DNA from: Nitrosomonas sp.
Lineage (GTDB): Bacteria > Pseudomonadota > Gammaproteobacteria > Burkholderiales > Nitrosomonadaceae
Length of the DNA stretch: 46,094 nucleotides
Direction of reading: 5' to 3'
Assembly: GCF_024282095.1 (NCBI RefSeq)
Contig: NZ_JAMWZS010000024.1
Location: 1-46,094 of the forward strand
Positions within the stretch are counted from its first letter, which is position 1. Every line of letters starts with the position of its first letter. Both the position numbers and the translations under genes were made by a program. Positions 1 to 7,085 of the stretch are shown here, one piece after another. The notes below the pieces were generated by a model. It was not told the origin of the DNA and ran no database searches. It was given only the letters and a program-made list of their open reading frames with translations.

Positions 1-70
1 ATGGCAGAGCTTAATTCTACCTTCAGGTTGTACAGTTGTAGGGGACCACTTCAGTGATTTGTATCATAAG

Positions 71-238
71 CTAATGCATGAAAGGATGTAAATTTCGTGA
101 TAATGGAGTCTCTAAGATTTCAGGAGCTGGTGGTTTATAACCTAATGAGCTATGGGGTCTGATAGTGTTATTCTCGTGAACCCATTGATTTTGTTGTGGT
201 TCAATAAAGCCGGATATCTTGTTAAGGTAGTAGGACAA
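71..238 (-). pseudogene. C-terminal remnant of an IS3/rve-type transposase
   Basis: A 55-codon open stretch on the minus strand reads, in its middle, WVHENNTIRPHSSLGYKPPA followed by PEI. The RPHSSLGYxPPAPE block is the classic C-terminal end of IS3-family integrase-core (DDE) transposases, just after the catalytic Glu. Nothing of the catalytic core remains: an in-frame stop lies just upstream, and the sequence upstream of the WVHENN block does not look like transposase. It is therefore a dead 3' scrap of an OrfB-type gene. The plus-strand sequence TGTACAGTTGTAGGGGACCA at about 35-54, just beyond the stop, could be the terminal inverted repeat of that element, but no convincing partner was found. 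It lies in opposite orientation to the IS3 orfA that follows, so two separate elements are involved. Confidence 0.75.
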
Positions 239-257
239 CTAATTAGCGAGGTGAAGG

Positions 258-548
258 ATGAAAGAATCAGGAAGGCGAAGGCTCTATTCAGAGCAATTTA
301 AAAAGGAAGCGGTATCACTGGTTACAGAGTACGGCTACACCATAGTGCAAGCGGCTCAAGTGGTTTATACCAGTGAGAAGAATCTGCAACGGTGGGTTAA
401 GCAGCAAGCGCAGGAAAGAAATGGTGAATGTCTGGATGCTGATGAGCGTGCAGAACTGCAGCGTCTCAGGCGAGAGATAAAAACACTGCGCATGGAGAAA
501 GAAATCCTAAAAAAGGCGAGCGCCTTCTTTGCGCAAGAAATGAAGTGA
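258..548 (+). CDS. IS3-family transposase OrfA (helix-turn-helix protein)
   Basis: A 96-residue protein with the layout of IS3-family OrfA. An N-terminal helix-turn-helix (about residues 9-50, RLYSEQFKKEAV through SEKNLQRWV) binds the element ends. It is followed by a leucine-zipper-like helix (about 60-90, RAELQRLRREIKTLRMEKEI) that mediates multimerisation. The gene ends in FFAQEMK, which overlaps the start of orfB in the -1 frame. A GAGGTGAAGG stretch directly before the ATG gives a reasonable ribosome binding site. OrfA itself looks intact, but the partner orfB is cut short, so the element cannot move by itself. It lies between an older transposase scrap and tRNA-Lys. Confidence 0.85.
   Translation: MKESGRRRLYSEQFKKEAVSLVTEYGYTIVQAAQVVYTSEKNLQRWVKQQAQERNGECLDADERAELQRLRREIKTLRMEKEILKKASAFFAQEMK
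509..515 (+). other. Programmed -1 frameshift site (A AAA AAG)
   Basis: The heptamer A_AAA_AAG lies in the zero frame of orfA (codons AAA at 510-512 and AAG at 513-515). This is the canonical slippery sequence used by IS3-family elements to make the OrfAB fusion transposase. After a -1 shift the frame stays open through GERLLCARNE into the orfB start at 545, which confirms the arrangement. The signal outlived the loss of most of orfB. Confidence 0.8.
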
Positions 549-685
549 AATATGGTTTCATTCAAGCTCGGAAAAGTCATTATCCAGTAGTTATGCTTTG
601 CAGGGTAATGAGCGTAAGCAGCAGCGCTTATTATGATTGGCGTAGGAAGGGCTCAGAGCTGATCGTCAATCCACATTGTGCTTAA
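545..685 (+). pseudogene. Truncated IS3-family transposase OrfB (N-terminal fragment)
   Basis: Starting at GTG 545, overlapping the orfA stop in the -1 frame, 46 codons read VKYGFIQARKSHYPVVMLCR and then VMSVSSSAYYDWRRKGSE. This is the usual N-terminal region of IS3-family OrfB (the HTH_21 part just before the integrase core). Similarity stops near residue 40 and the frame closes at TAA 683-685. The DDE catalytic core (about 240 residues) is missing, so this is a 3'-truncated gene. The break lies about 75 bp before the tRNA-Lys terminator. Confidence 0.8.
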
Positions 686-756
686 TTTCTGGAAAAAATC
701 GAAAAAAATGTCTCCCACTAACAGTATGATAAAAAAGTTTTTGTCTCGTTCAGAAA

Positions 757-788
757 TAAAAAAGGGATTAGCGTTTAAGCTAACCCCT
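757..788 (-). terminator. Rho-independent terminator of tRNA-Lys
   Basis: On the minus strand a 10-bp stem (bases 779-788 with 763-772, one G-T pair) closes a 6-base loop and is followed by a run of T (A-rich 757-763 on the plus strand). It starts about 10 bases after the encoded CCA of the tRNA-Lys gene, so it most likely ends that transcript. Confidence 0.75.
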
Positions 789-796
789 GTTCTATT

Positions 797-872
797 TGGT
801 AGGCCGTGCCAGATTCGAACTGGCGACCAACGGATTAAAAGTCCGCTGCTCTACCGGCTGAGCTAACGACCC
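797..872 (-). tRNA. tRNA-Lys (anticodon TTT)
   Basis: The minus strand folds into a full cloverleaf of 76 nt including an encoded CCA. The D arm begins TTAGCTCAGCCGGTAGAGC, the anticodon stem CGGAC/..CCG holds the loop with TTT as anticodon, and the T arm is GCCAG-TTCGAAT-CTGGC. The acceptor stem GGGTCGT pairs with ACGGCCT with two G-T wobbles. The sequence is very close to lysine tRNAs of other betaproteobacteria. It has its own -10 element upstream and a hairpin terminator downstream, so it is a single-gene unit. Insertion-sequence remnants begin just beyond its 3' end. Confidence 0.97.
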
Positions 873-882
873 AAAGCGCGAA

Positions 883-888
883 ATTATA
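883..888 (-). promoter_or_regulatory. -10 element of the tRNA-Lys promoter
   Basis: A perfect TATAAT on the minus strand lies 10 bases upstream of the tRNA 5' end, as expected for a tRNA promoter. No good -35 hexamer is visible at 16-18 bp; the best candidates are TTTCTA-like. A GC-rich stretch (CGCGC) lies between the -10 and the gene, which resembles the discriminator of stringently controlled promoters. Confidence 0.6.
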
Positions 889-1290
889 CCTGATTTAATT
901 AGTGATAGAAATGGCTTTGTTGGATTAGAAACTCAAATTTATAGAATGATCAAATAAATGTTTAGAAATGATCGATTTCTTGTTTTATCCTAGAAGATAG
1001 CGTGGCTAGTCATGCTTGAAGAAGCGTCTATCCCACATTTATTGGAGAAGGAATTCGAAAAGATAATTATCTGTAAGCATATAATAATGCTATAAAATTT
1101 AATCTCGTCGAATTCAATTCTTCGTCCCTTGGCTACACAGTGCACTGGGAAGAGCATGCAAGGAATAAATTGTGCCCGCTCAAACTGTATCATTTGACAA
1201 GCACATATTTTTATACTATGAGCTGATCAGATTAAGTTTGAGCGAGCATTTTAAGGCATCAATGAATAATGCAATGGGAAAAGAAAGCAA
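889..1290. other. Intergenic region with an imperfect inverted repeat
   Basis: About 400 AT-rich bases with no convincing gene. The one notable structure is an inverted repeat: TGCCCGCTCAAACT at 1173-1186 and AGTTTGAGCGAGCA at 1235-1248, 13 of 14 positions matching, 48 bases apart. Between them on the plus strand are TTGACA (1194-1199) and, 17 bp further, TATGAG (1217-1222), a possible sigma-70 promoter pointing away from the nearest genes. It could drive an untranslated RNA, or the repeat could be the footprint of a lost mobile element. Neither reading is proven. Confidence 0.35.
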
Positions 1291-1653
1291 TTAACGCATG
1301 TGTGCTTCGACGAAGGTTGTTTCGCGATTAAAATCATCCCAGATATAGCTCGGTTTGACAAAGGGTGTGGTGGGTATGAGGAATGTTGCAATATCGAAAG
1401 CACCACTTAATGAGCGTCCGACAGCATTGGCAATGCCGGTGAGGAATCCGATGGTCATGCCATGGATAACGCCGTCCCTGTTACCAATGATCGTTATTGT
1501 TTTGGGTATTTCAACGACACCGGTCACGGCGTTCGCAAGACCGTTGCCAAGCTTTTCGACAACTTTATCAGGATACTGATCGGCAAATACTACATTGGGC
1601 GCTGCCAGAAACATGATGGCTATGATCAGTAATGCTTGCATCATTTTTTTCAT
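1291..1653 (-). CDS. Exosortase system-associated protein, TIGR04073 family
   Basis: A 120-residue exported protein. Residues 1-24 form a signal peptide (MKKMM, hydrophobic core, AxA-like site at VFA/DQ). The mature part carries the family pattern KLGNGLANAVTGVVEIPKTI followed by a Gly/Ala-rich segment (GMTIGFLTGIANAVGRSLSG) and a FLIPTTPFVKPSYIWD tail. That matches the TIGR04073 family, whose members occur mainly in genomes with an exosortase/PEP-CTERM sorting system; its biochemical role is not known. CAAGGACT 8 bases before the ATG supports this start. The gene is the most downstream of four minus-strand genes for small envelope proteins. No exosortase gene is visible in the window. Confidence 0.8.
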   Translation of the reverse strand: MKKMMQALLIIAIMFLAAPNVVFADQYPDKVVEKLGNGLANAVTGVVEIPKTITIIGNRDGVIHGMTIGFLTGIANAVGRSLSGAFDIATFLIPTTPFVKPSYIWDDFNRETTFVEAHMR

Positions 1654-1722
1654 AAAAAGTCCTTGAGTGATTAATAAACCAATTAATTCTACAGAAATAT
1701 CAGATGGTTCTTCTATTGATGA

Positions 1723-2244
1723 TTATTTGTTTTCTTGTTTGATAGATTGCTTCAGAATGCCGGTAATTCTCTCCACTTCACGTTCCACTTGGTTTTCCGG
1801 ATAGCTTCGATTCTGTAGTTCGGTTCTAATGCGGTAAGCGATTTCCAGAACAAGCAAGTCCATTGTATTTTTGTCACTATTTTGTGATGCTTTCTGATAT
1901 TCCACTTGAAATCTGCTGATAGCGTTCATCATTGCATCGTCATTCAGACGCATGCTGGATAGGATCGAGTCCAATTCATATTTCAAATTGCTGGATATCA
2001 ACGGTTGTGATGATTGCTGAGTTGATTCAGGTTGGTAAGGTACATACTTGGGTATTAAAACCGATAGCATGATCAATGCCACGCCTGATCCCACAGTGAC
2101 AACTACAAAGTGCCAGAGCTTATATTCTTTTCCGCGTAGTTTTATACTGTTGATTCGTTGTACGCCAAGCCGGGCTTGGACGCCTATTCCTACGAAGAAC
2201 AGAATGGCACCAAGTGCCATAATGATGGGTACAATCGGGTGCAC
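1723..2244 (-). CDS. Two-helix inner-membrane protein of unknown function
   Basis: A 173-residue protein that I do not recognise. It has two likely transmembrane helices: residues about 3-23 (IVPIIMALGAILFFVGIGV) and about 44-65 (LWHFVVVTVGSGVALIMLSV). A basic loop between them (RLGVQRINSIKLRGKEYK) suggests a cytoplasmic loop and periplasmic C-terminus. The C-terminal 100 residues are polar, mostly helical and rich in Glu, Gln and Arg. The start is a GTG preceded by AGGAG at a good distance. It lies between the TIGR04073 gene and the Gly-zipper lipoprotein gene, same strand, with 69- and 177-base gaps, so co-transcription is possible but not shown. Confidence 0.65.
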   Translation of the reverse strand: MHPIVPIIMALGAILFFVGIGVQARLGVQRINSIKLRGKEYKLWHFVVVTVGSGVALIMLSVLIPKYVPYQPESTQQSSQPLISSNLKYELDSILSSMRLNDDAMMNAISRFQVEYQKASQNSDKNTMDLLVLEIAYRIRTELQNRSYPENQVEREVERITGILKQSIKQENK

Positions 2245-2421
2245 AGTTTTTACTCCTATGTTCTTATCTTAAAGTCCAGTTGCAGTTTACAATCCTAAAT
2301 AGCGGTGATTATCGATCATACCGATGAATCACCGCTTTATTTGTGTGCATATTCTAGCGCAATATGATACTGAGTTATTATCTGTTTGATAAGTCGGTCG
2401 ATGATGGCGATACCGGAAAAA

Positions 2422-2961
2422 TTACCGAGGCGGCGGTGGTGGCGGATTGCCGGGTGGCGGCGGTGGCGGATTAAAATTGGCAGGCGGCGGCGCGATGTTT
2501 CTATTGCTGCTTGCTGGCGCATCATCGGTAATTCTGCCCGATATCGGGACGCGATGACCCTTGGCATACATGCATTGAATATAACTGATGTCATAACGTT
2601 GCTGATTGACATACGCGGAAGTGCTGGCAGTGCCCGATCCTACCAACCCACCGCCTAATAAGCCGACACCGGCACCGACTGCAGCACCTCCGCCACCGGC
2701 AATCGCCGCACCTGTAGCAGCGCCGAGTCCGGCGCCGATAGCAGCACTTTCGATGCCGCTCGATTGCGCTGCTTGACGGGGCGTTTGACCGCCTACTTGC
2801 TCGTATGCATAACGTTTACAGTCGTAATCGTCATAACGGAATTGCTCGAAACTTTTGCCGGAACCCGGCAAAGTCATGACGCTGGGGCCGGTTGGCAAAT
2901 TGACACATGCCGTCAGTGTGCAGATCAGCGCGGGTATTACTAATTGTCGGGTTTTTTTCAT
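2422..2961 (-). CDS. Glycine-zipper lipoprotein with proline-rich tail
   Basis: A 179-residue protein. The ATG at 2961 was chosen over an upstream one because it places a lipoprotein signal at the N-terminus (MKKTRQ, hydrophobic core, lipobox LTAC with Cys18 or so). The mature part has a domain around FRYDDYDCKRYAYEQVGG, then a long Gly/Ala-rich glycine-zipper segment (AAIGAGLGAATGAAIAGGGG onward) like that of SmpA-neighbour/YMGG-type outer-membrane lipoproteins. Next is YDISYIQCMYAKGHRVPISG, and the tail ends with two runs of six prolines. Two Cys flank the zipper and could form a disulfide. Role unknown; probably attached to the outer membrane. Its start lies 14 bases after the stop of the upstream His-rich gene, suggesting an operon. 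Confidence 0.8.
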   Translation of the reverse strand: MKKTRQLVIPALICTLTACVNLPTGPSVMTLPGSGKSFEQFRYDDYDCKRYAYEQVGGQTPRQAAQSSGIESAAIGAGLGAATGAAIAGGGGAAVGAGVGLLGGGLVGSGTASTSAYVNQQRYDISYIQCMYAKGHRVPISGRITDDAPASSNRNIAPPPANFNPPPPPPGNPPPPPPR

Positions 2962-2975
2962 GGTACTGTTCTCAC

Positions 2976-3509
2976 TTATTGAGTATTGGGTTGGGGGGCG
3001 ATTTGTAGCCAGCCGCCCGGACATTCCCGGATATAGGGATAATATCCTTGCGGATCTTGGCAATAGTGCCAATAATCGATCTTCGGTTGAACGCGTTTAG
3101 GTTCTTGCTGTTGAATGTAAACAGGCGGTTGTGAGGGAACTGCAACAGCAGGCGGGTAGGTATAATAAGGCCTGAAAAAAGGATCGGCATAACCATAGCC
3201 GCGGTAGCCGTAAGGTCCCCAAAAACCGGGACCATAGTAACTTCTCCACATTCCAGGACCGTAGTAACCGCCCCACAACCAAGGGTCATAAAAACCGCCG
3301 ATACCGAGAATAAAATTATTGTGATGATGGCCATGATCATGATGATGCCCATCGCCATCGTGGTGACCGCTACCATCATAATCGCCACTGCCGTCTCCGC
3401 CGCTATCGCCACCACCATCGCCGCCACCGCCATCCCCTTCAGCGAATACCAAGGTATTTAGCGTGAATGCCAGGAATGAAATGGTGAATAGATATTGTAT
3501 ATTTTTCAT
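2976..3509 (-). CDS. Exported Gly/Asp/His-rich protein
   Basis: A 177-residue secreted protein. Signal peptide residues 1-23 (cleavage after VFA). The mature N-terminus is a low-complexity segment of Gly, Asp and Ser, followed by a His-rich stretch (HHDGDGHHHDHGHHHN). A Tyr/Gly/Trp/Pro-rich segment follows (YYGPGMW, YYGPGFWGPYGYRGYGY). The C-terminus (YWHYCQDPQGYYPYIRECPG, GWLQIAPQP) is a short two-cysteine motif seen at the end of many small proteobacterial exported proteins. The His/Asp run suggests metal binding in the periplasm or outer membrane, but that is inference. First gene of a likely two-gene unit with the lipoprotein downstream; a sigma-70-like promoter lies upstream. Confidence 0.75.
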   Translation of the reverse strand: MKNIQYLFTISFLAFTLNTLVFAEGDGGGGDGGGDSGGDGSGDYDGSGHHDGDGHHHDHGHHHNNFILGIGGFYDPWLWGGYYGPGMWRSYYGPGFWGPYGYRGYGYADPFFRPYYTYPPAVAVPSQPPVYIQQQEPKRVQPKIDYWHYCQDPQGYYPYIRECPGGWLQIAPQPNTQ

Positions 3510-3604
3510 ACGAACTCAACCTTGGATCAATCAAGCAACAACAAGAAATTTTTTACTTTCGTGCCGACTTGGGCGGCTATCGACGACAATTTGCGTGTAT
3601 TCTT

Positions 3605-3633
3605 GATATACAATACGCATGTTATTTAAGCAA
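3605..3633 (-). promoter_or_regulatory. Candidate sigma-70 promoter for the His-rich/lipoprotein genes
   Basis: On the minus strand TTGCTT (3628-3633) and TATATC (3605-3610) are separated by 17 bp, about 95 bases upstream of the ATG at 3509. It lies inside the 303-base gap to prk (3510-3812), which otherwise shows no gene. Confidence 0.4.
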
Positions 3634-3756
3634 TCACTGTGACCTGGATTAAGCTTTGTAAGTTCCGGAAAAGTCCCGCTGTAGTGTTGCGCAAAATTTT
3701 GAGCGGCGGTGCCGGATACAAGTCAATCACCTGCGCCAAAGCTGAGTAGAAAAAAG

Positions 3757-3771
3757 GTATCATACGGATAC
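3757..3771 (+). promoter_or_regulatory. Inverted repeat in the prk upstream region
   Basis: GTATC-N5-GATAC lies 42 bases before the prk start codon and contains the T-N11-A pattern typical of LysR-type binding sites. Calvin-cycle genes of chemoautotrophs are usually controlled by the LysR-type regulator CbbR, so this is a candidate CbbR half-site. The match is short and no cbbR gene is in the window. Confidence 0.25.
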
Positions 3772-3812
3772 AGAATTTTAATAGTCATATTTTATTTTAG
3801 GAGAAAATCAGA

Positions 3813-4682
3813 ATGTCGCAAAAACACCCGGTTATCGCCGTTACCGGATCCTCAGGTGCAGGTACCTCAACGGTAAAGACCAGCTTTGAACATATTTTTC
3901 GTCGCGAACATTTGAAAGCTGTGATTGTGGAAGGCGATAGTTTTCATCGTTACGATCGCGAAGCAATGAAACAAGCAGTGGCAAAATCAGAAGAAAACGG
4001 TGGGCGTGCAATCAGCCATTTCGGTCCGGAAGCCAATGAATTCGAGAAACTGGAAGCCTTATTCAAGGAATACGGTGAAAAGGGCAGCGGTCAGACACGT
4101 TTGTATCTGCATAACGATGAAGAAGCACAACCGTGGCAGCAAAAAGCGGGCACTTTTACGCCCTGGTCGCCGATTCCAGCCGGCTCCGATTTGCTGTTTT
4201 ATGAAGGGCTGCACGGTGGTGCAAAAAGCGATACGGCCGATGTGGCCAAGTATGTGGATTTGTTGGTTGGTGTTGTGCCTATCGTTAATCTGGAATGGAT
4301 TCAGAAAATATTTCGTGATACCAATGCACGCGGTTACTCAGCAGAAGCAGTAACGCACACTATTTTGCGTCGCATGCATGATTATGTACATTACATCACA
4401 CCACAGTTTTCGCGCACCCACATCAACTTCCAGCGTGTGCCTACGGTCGATACCTCCAATCCATTTATCGCACGTGAAATTCCAACACTGGATGAAAGTC
4501 TTGTAGTGATCCGTTTCAGGAATCCTGAAAAAATAGATTTTCCTTTCTTGTTGAATATGATTCATGACTCATTCATGTCTCGCCCGAATACCATTGTGGT
4601 TCCAGGCGGAAAAATGGGTATGGCGATCGAGTTGATATTGACTCCACTGATTCTGGACATTGTCGCGAGAACCAAAGCGTAG
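3813..4682 (+). CDS. prkB: Phosphoribulokinase
   Basis: A 289-residue proteobacterial (class I) phosphoribulokinase. It phosphorylates ribulose 5-phosphate with ATP to ribulose 1,5-bisphosphate, the substrate of RuBisCO, and so marks autotrophic CO2 fixation. Visible motifs are the P-loop GSSGAGTS (residues 12-19), EGDSFHRYDREAM (about 40-52) with catalytic and sugar-phosphate-binding residues, and LFYEGLHGG (about 130-138). Length fits the octameric, NADH-activated bacterial class. AGGAG lies 9 bases before the ATG. The gene stands alone: RuBisCO and other cbb genes are not next to it, so they must be elsewhere; rpe and gph lie about 26 kb away. Confidence 0.95.
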   Translation: MSQKHPVIAVTGSSGAGTSTVKTSFEHIFRREHLKAVIVEGDSFHRYDREAMKQAVAKSEENGGRAISHFGPEANEFEKLEALFKEYGEKGSGQTRLYLHNDEEAQPWQQKAGTFTPWSPIPAGSDLLFYEGLHGGAKSDTADVAKYVDLLVGVVPIVNLEWIQKIFRDTNARGYSAEAVTHTILRRMHDYVHYITPQFSRTHINFQRVPTVDTSNPFIAREIPTLDESLVVIRFRNPEKIDFPFLLNMIHDSFMSRPNTIVVPGGKMGMAIELILTPLILDIVARTKA

Positions 4683-4771
4683 CAACATCTGGCTAATCTT
4701 CGGTTGACAGCCTGTTAATTCATGAATCATGATAAATGTCCATACGCATTGATCTGATTCGGAATTAATCG

Positions 4772-4788
4772 GCAAGTTAGCAACTTGC
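4772..4788. promoter_or_regulatory. Palindrome in the prk-uvrD gap
   Basis: GCAAGTT-AGC-AACTTGC is a perfect 7-bp inverted repeat in the 180-base gap before uvrD. It has no T-run after it, so it is not a classical terminator; an operator is possible. It does not match a LexA box. Confidence 0.3.
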
Positions 4789-4862
4789 ATCACACGCTTT
4801 GTGGCTCCTGCTCGGCCTGAGCGCGCAACAATTCTATACGGTATCCATTCCATATTGGTTAC

Positions 4863-7064
4863 ATGACTTCGCTACTATCCGACCTGAATCCACAGCAACT
4901 TGAAGCCATTACATTGCCGCATCAATCCGTATTGGTATTGGCCGGTGCCGGGAGCGGTAAAACCCGAGTATTGACGTCGCGAATCGCCTATTTGATTCAA
5001 TCGGGACAGGTAAGTCCGCACGGTATTCTGGCGGTGACGTTTACCAATAAAGCCGCCAAAGAAATGCTGACACGCATTACTGCGATGTTGCCGATCAATC
5101 CGCGTGGTATGTGGATCGGCACATTTCATGGATTGTGTCATCGCATGTTGCGTACGCATTATCAGGATGCAGGGTTATTACAAACTTTCCAGATTCTGGA
5201 TTCTGCTGATCAACTGGCCTTGATCAAACGTATTCTGAAAGATTTATCGGTTGACGAGAAAAAATTCCCGCCGCGTCAGGTGCAGTGGTTTATCAATAGC
5301 GCCAAGGAAGCGGGGCTACGGGCTGCCTATGTTACGGTGGAAGATGCCTTTTCGCGTCGCATGCTGGAGTTTTATCAGGCTTATGAGCAGCAATGTTACA
5401 AGGAAAGTGTTGTTGATTTCGCTGAATTGCTATTGCGTAGTTATGAATTGCTGAGTCGCAATGAAATTCTGTGCCAGCATTATCGTGAACGTTTTAGCCA
5501 TATTCTGGTGGATGAGTTCCAGGACACGAATCGATTGCAGTATCAGTGGCTCAAATTACTGGCTGGCGTAGGCACTGAGCGTGCCGCGGCAGTATTTGCG
5601 GTTGGCGATGATGATCAAAGCATTTACGCATTCCGTGGTGCGAATACCGGCAATATGAAAGATTTTGAGCGTGATTTTGGCATCTCCAAGGTGATTAAAC
5701 TGGAGCAAAATTACCGTTCACACGGCAATATTCTGGATGCGGCCAATGCGCTGATTGAAAACAACAGCGAACGTTTAGGGAAGAATCTCTGGACTGCCGA
5801 AGGGAAGGGCGAGCCAATACGTGTTTACAATGCGCCGAACGATTTCGATGAAGCTGCGTTTATTGCCGGTGAAGTCAAAACTTTGCATGCTGAAGGCATC
5901 GCCTTATCGGAAATCGCACTGCTTTATCGCTCCAATGCACAATCGCGGGTGCTCGAACACAGTTTGTTTAATGCCGCGATACCGTATCGCGTTTATGGTG
6001 GTATGCGTTTCTTTGATCGCCAGGAAATCAAGCATGCATTGGCTTACCTGCGCTTGATCGCCAATCCGGACGATAACAGCGCGCTATTGCGCGTCATTAA
6101 TTTCCCGGCGCGCGGCATTGGCGCACGCGGTTTGGAACAATTGCAGGATGATGCCAAAGTACAAGGCGCAAGTTTATGGGCGGCCGCACTGCAGAAATGC
6201 GGTGGTGAAGCAGCCATTGCACAGCAACCGGAGAAACCCTTAAAAGGCATTTGCGCATTTGTGCATTTGATCATGACGATGCGGCAAGGCTGTAGCACGT
6301 TGCCATTACCTCAAATTGTTGAACACATGCTGACGCACAGTGAGCTATTCGCGCACTATGCCAAAGAACGTGAAAGTGCAGACAGGCTGGAGAATCTGAA
6401 CGAACTGATTAATGCGGCAACCAGTTTTGTACATGAAGCAGAAAATGACAGTCTGGCGGAATTTCTTGCGCATGCTTCGCTGGAAGCCGGCGAGCATCAA
6501 GCCGGCAACGGTCAGGATGCGTTGCAGCTGATGACAGTCCATGCGGCCAAAGGACTGGAATTTCATAGTGTATTCTTAAGCGGATTGGAAGAAGGGCTTT
6601 TTCCACATGAAAACAGCTTAAATGAAGCCAATGGCATTGCGGAGGAAAGGCGATTGATGTATGTGGCCATGACACGCGCCCGCCGCCGGTTATATGTAAG
6701 CTTTGCGCAAAGCCGCATGTTGCATGGCCAAACCCGCTATAACATCGCATCGCGTTTTCTCGATGAAATTCCGGAAAGCTGTTTGAAATGGCTGCAATCG
6801 GTGCCTAGAATGGATCTGAATCCCTACTATGCAAATACCGCCAATCAAGCCACAGCAGCCACGCTAAGAACAACAACCGATAGCCAGAAGAGATCAGTCG
6901 GCGGTGCATGGAGAATCGGACAAGCTGTGCTGCATGCCAAGTTTGGCACGGGCGTCATCATCAATTATGAAGGCAGCGGCAGCGAAGCGCGCGTACAAGT
7001 CAATTTTAATGATGCCGGAACGAAGTGGTTGCTGCTTGAGTATGCGAAATTGACCGCGGTTTAG
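4863..7064 (+). CDS. uvrD: DNA helicase II (UvrD/Rep superfamily 1)
   Basis: A 733-residue SF1A 3'-5' helicase that acts in nucleotide excision and mismatch repair by removing cut strands. All core motifs are visible: Walker A AGAGSGKT (residues 27-34), motif II LVDEFQDTN, motif III VGDDDQSIYAFRGA, motif IV LEQNYRS, motif V LMTVHAAKGLEF and motif VI EERRLMYVAMTRA. The C-terminus (VGGAWRIGQAVLHAKFGTG to the end) is the small Tudor-like domain of UvrD that contacts RNA polymerase, which supports UvrD over Rep. No clear ribosome binding site precedes the ATG, so the start is less sure, but MTSLLSDLNPQQLEAI is the normal UvrD N-terminus. It converges on the next gene with a 21-base gap. Confidence 0.95.
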   Translation: MTSLLSDLNPQQLEAITLPHQSVLVLAGAGSGKTRVLTSRIAYLIQSGQVSPHGILAVTFTNKAAKEMLTRITAMLPINPRGMWIGTFHGLCHRMLRTHYQDAGLLQTFQILDSADQLALIKRILKDLSVDEKKFPPRQVQWFINSAKEAGLRAAYVTVEDAFSRRMLEFYQAYEQQCYKESVVDFAELLLRSYELLSRNEILCQHYRERFSHILVDEFQDTNRLQYQWLKLLAGVGTERAAAVFAVGDDDQSIYAFRGANTGNMKDFERDFGISKVIKLEQNYRSHGNILDAANALIENNSERLGKNLWTAEGKGEPIRVYNAPNDFDEAAFIAGEVKTLHAEGIALSEIALLYRSNAQSRVLEHSLFNAAIPYRVYGGMRFFDRQEIKHALAYLRLIANPDDNSALLRVINFPARGIGARGLEQLQDDAKVQGASLWAAALQKCGGEAAIAQQPEKPLKGICAFVHLIMTMRQGCSTLPLPQIVEHMLTHSELFAHYAKERESADRLENLNELINAATSFVHEAENDSLAEFLAHASLEAGEHQAGNGQDALQLMTVHAAKGLEFHSVFLSGLEEGLFPHENSLNEANGIAEERRLMYVAMTRARRRLYVSFAQSRMLHGQTRYNIASRFLDEIPESCLKWLQSVPRMDLNPYYANTANQATAATLRTTTDSQKRSVGGAWRIGQAVLHAKFGTGVIINYEGSGSEARVQVNFNDAGTKWLLLEYAKLTAV

Positions 7065-7085
7065 CAGGGCCCCGTTAAACAGATT

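Noticed and set aside
990-1193. 67-codon minus-strand frame
   Set aside because: No ribosome binding site, no recognisable domain, low-complexity AT-rich translation; it overlaps one arm of the inverted repeat. Treated as chance.
2972-3433. 153-codon minus-strand frame overlapping the His-rich gene, rich in Met, Ala, Val and Ile
   Set aside because: It is the shifted reading of the GGT/GAT-type repeats of the His/Gly-rich gene, which has a signal peptide and a known C-terminal motif; the shifted frame has neither.
4683-4862. LexA (SOS) box before uvrD
   Set aside because: No CTGT-N8-ACAG pattern found; ACAGCCTGT at about 4707 has the halves in the wrong order.
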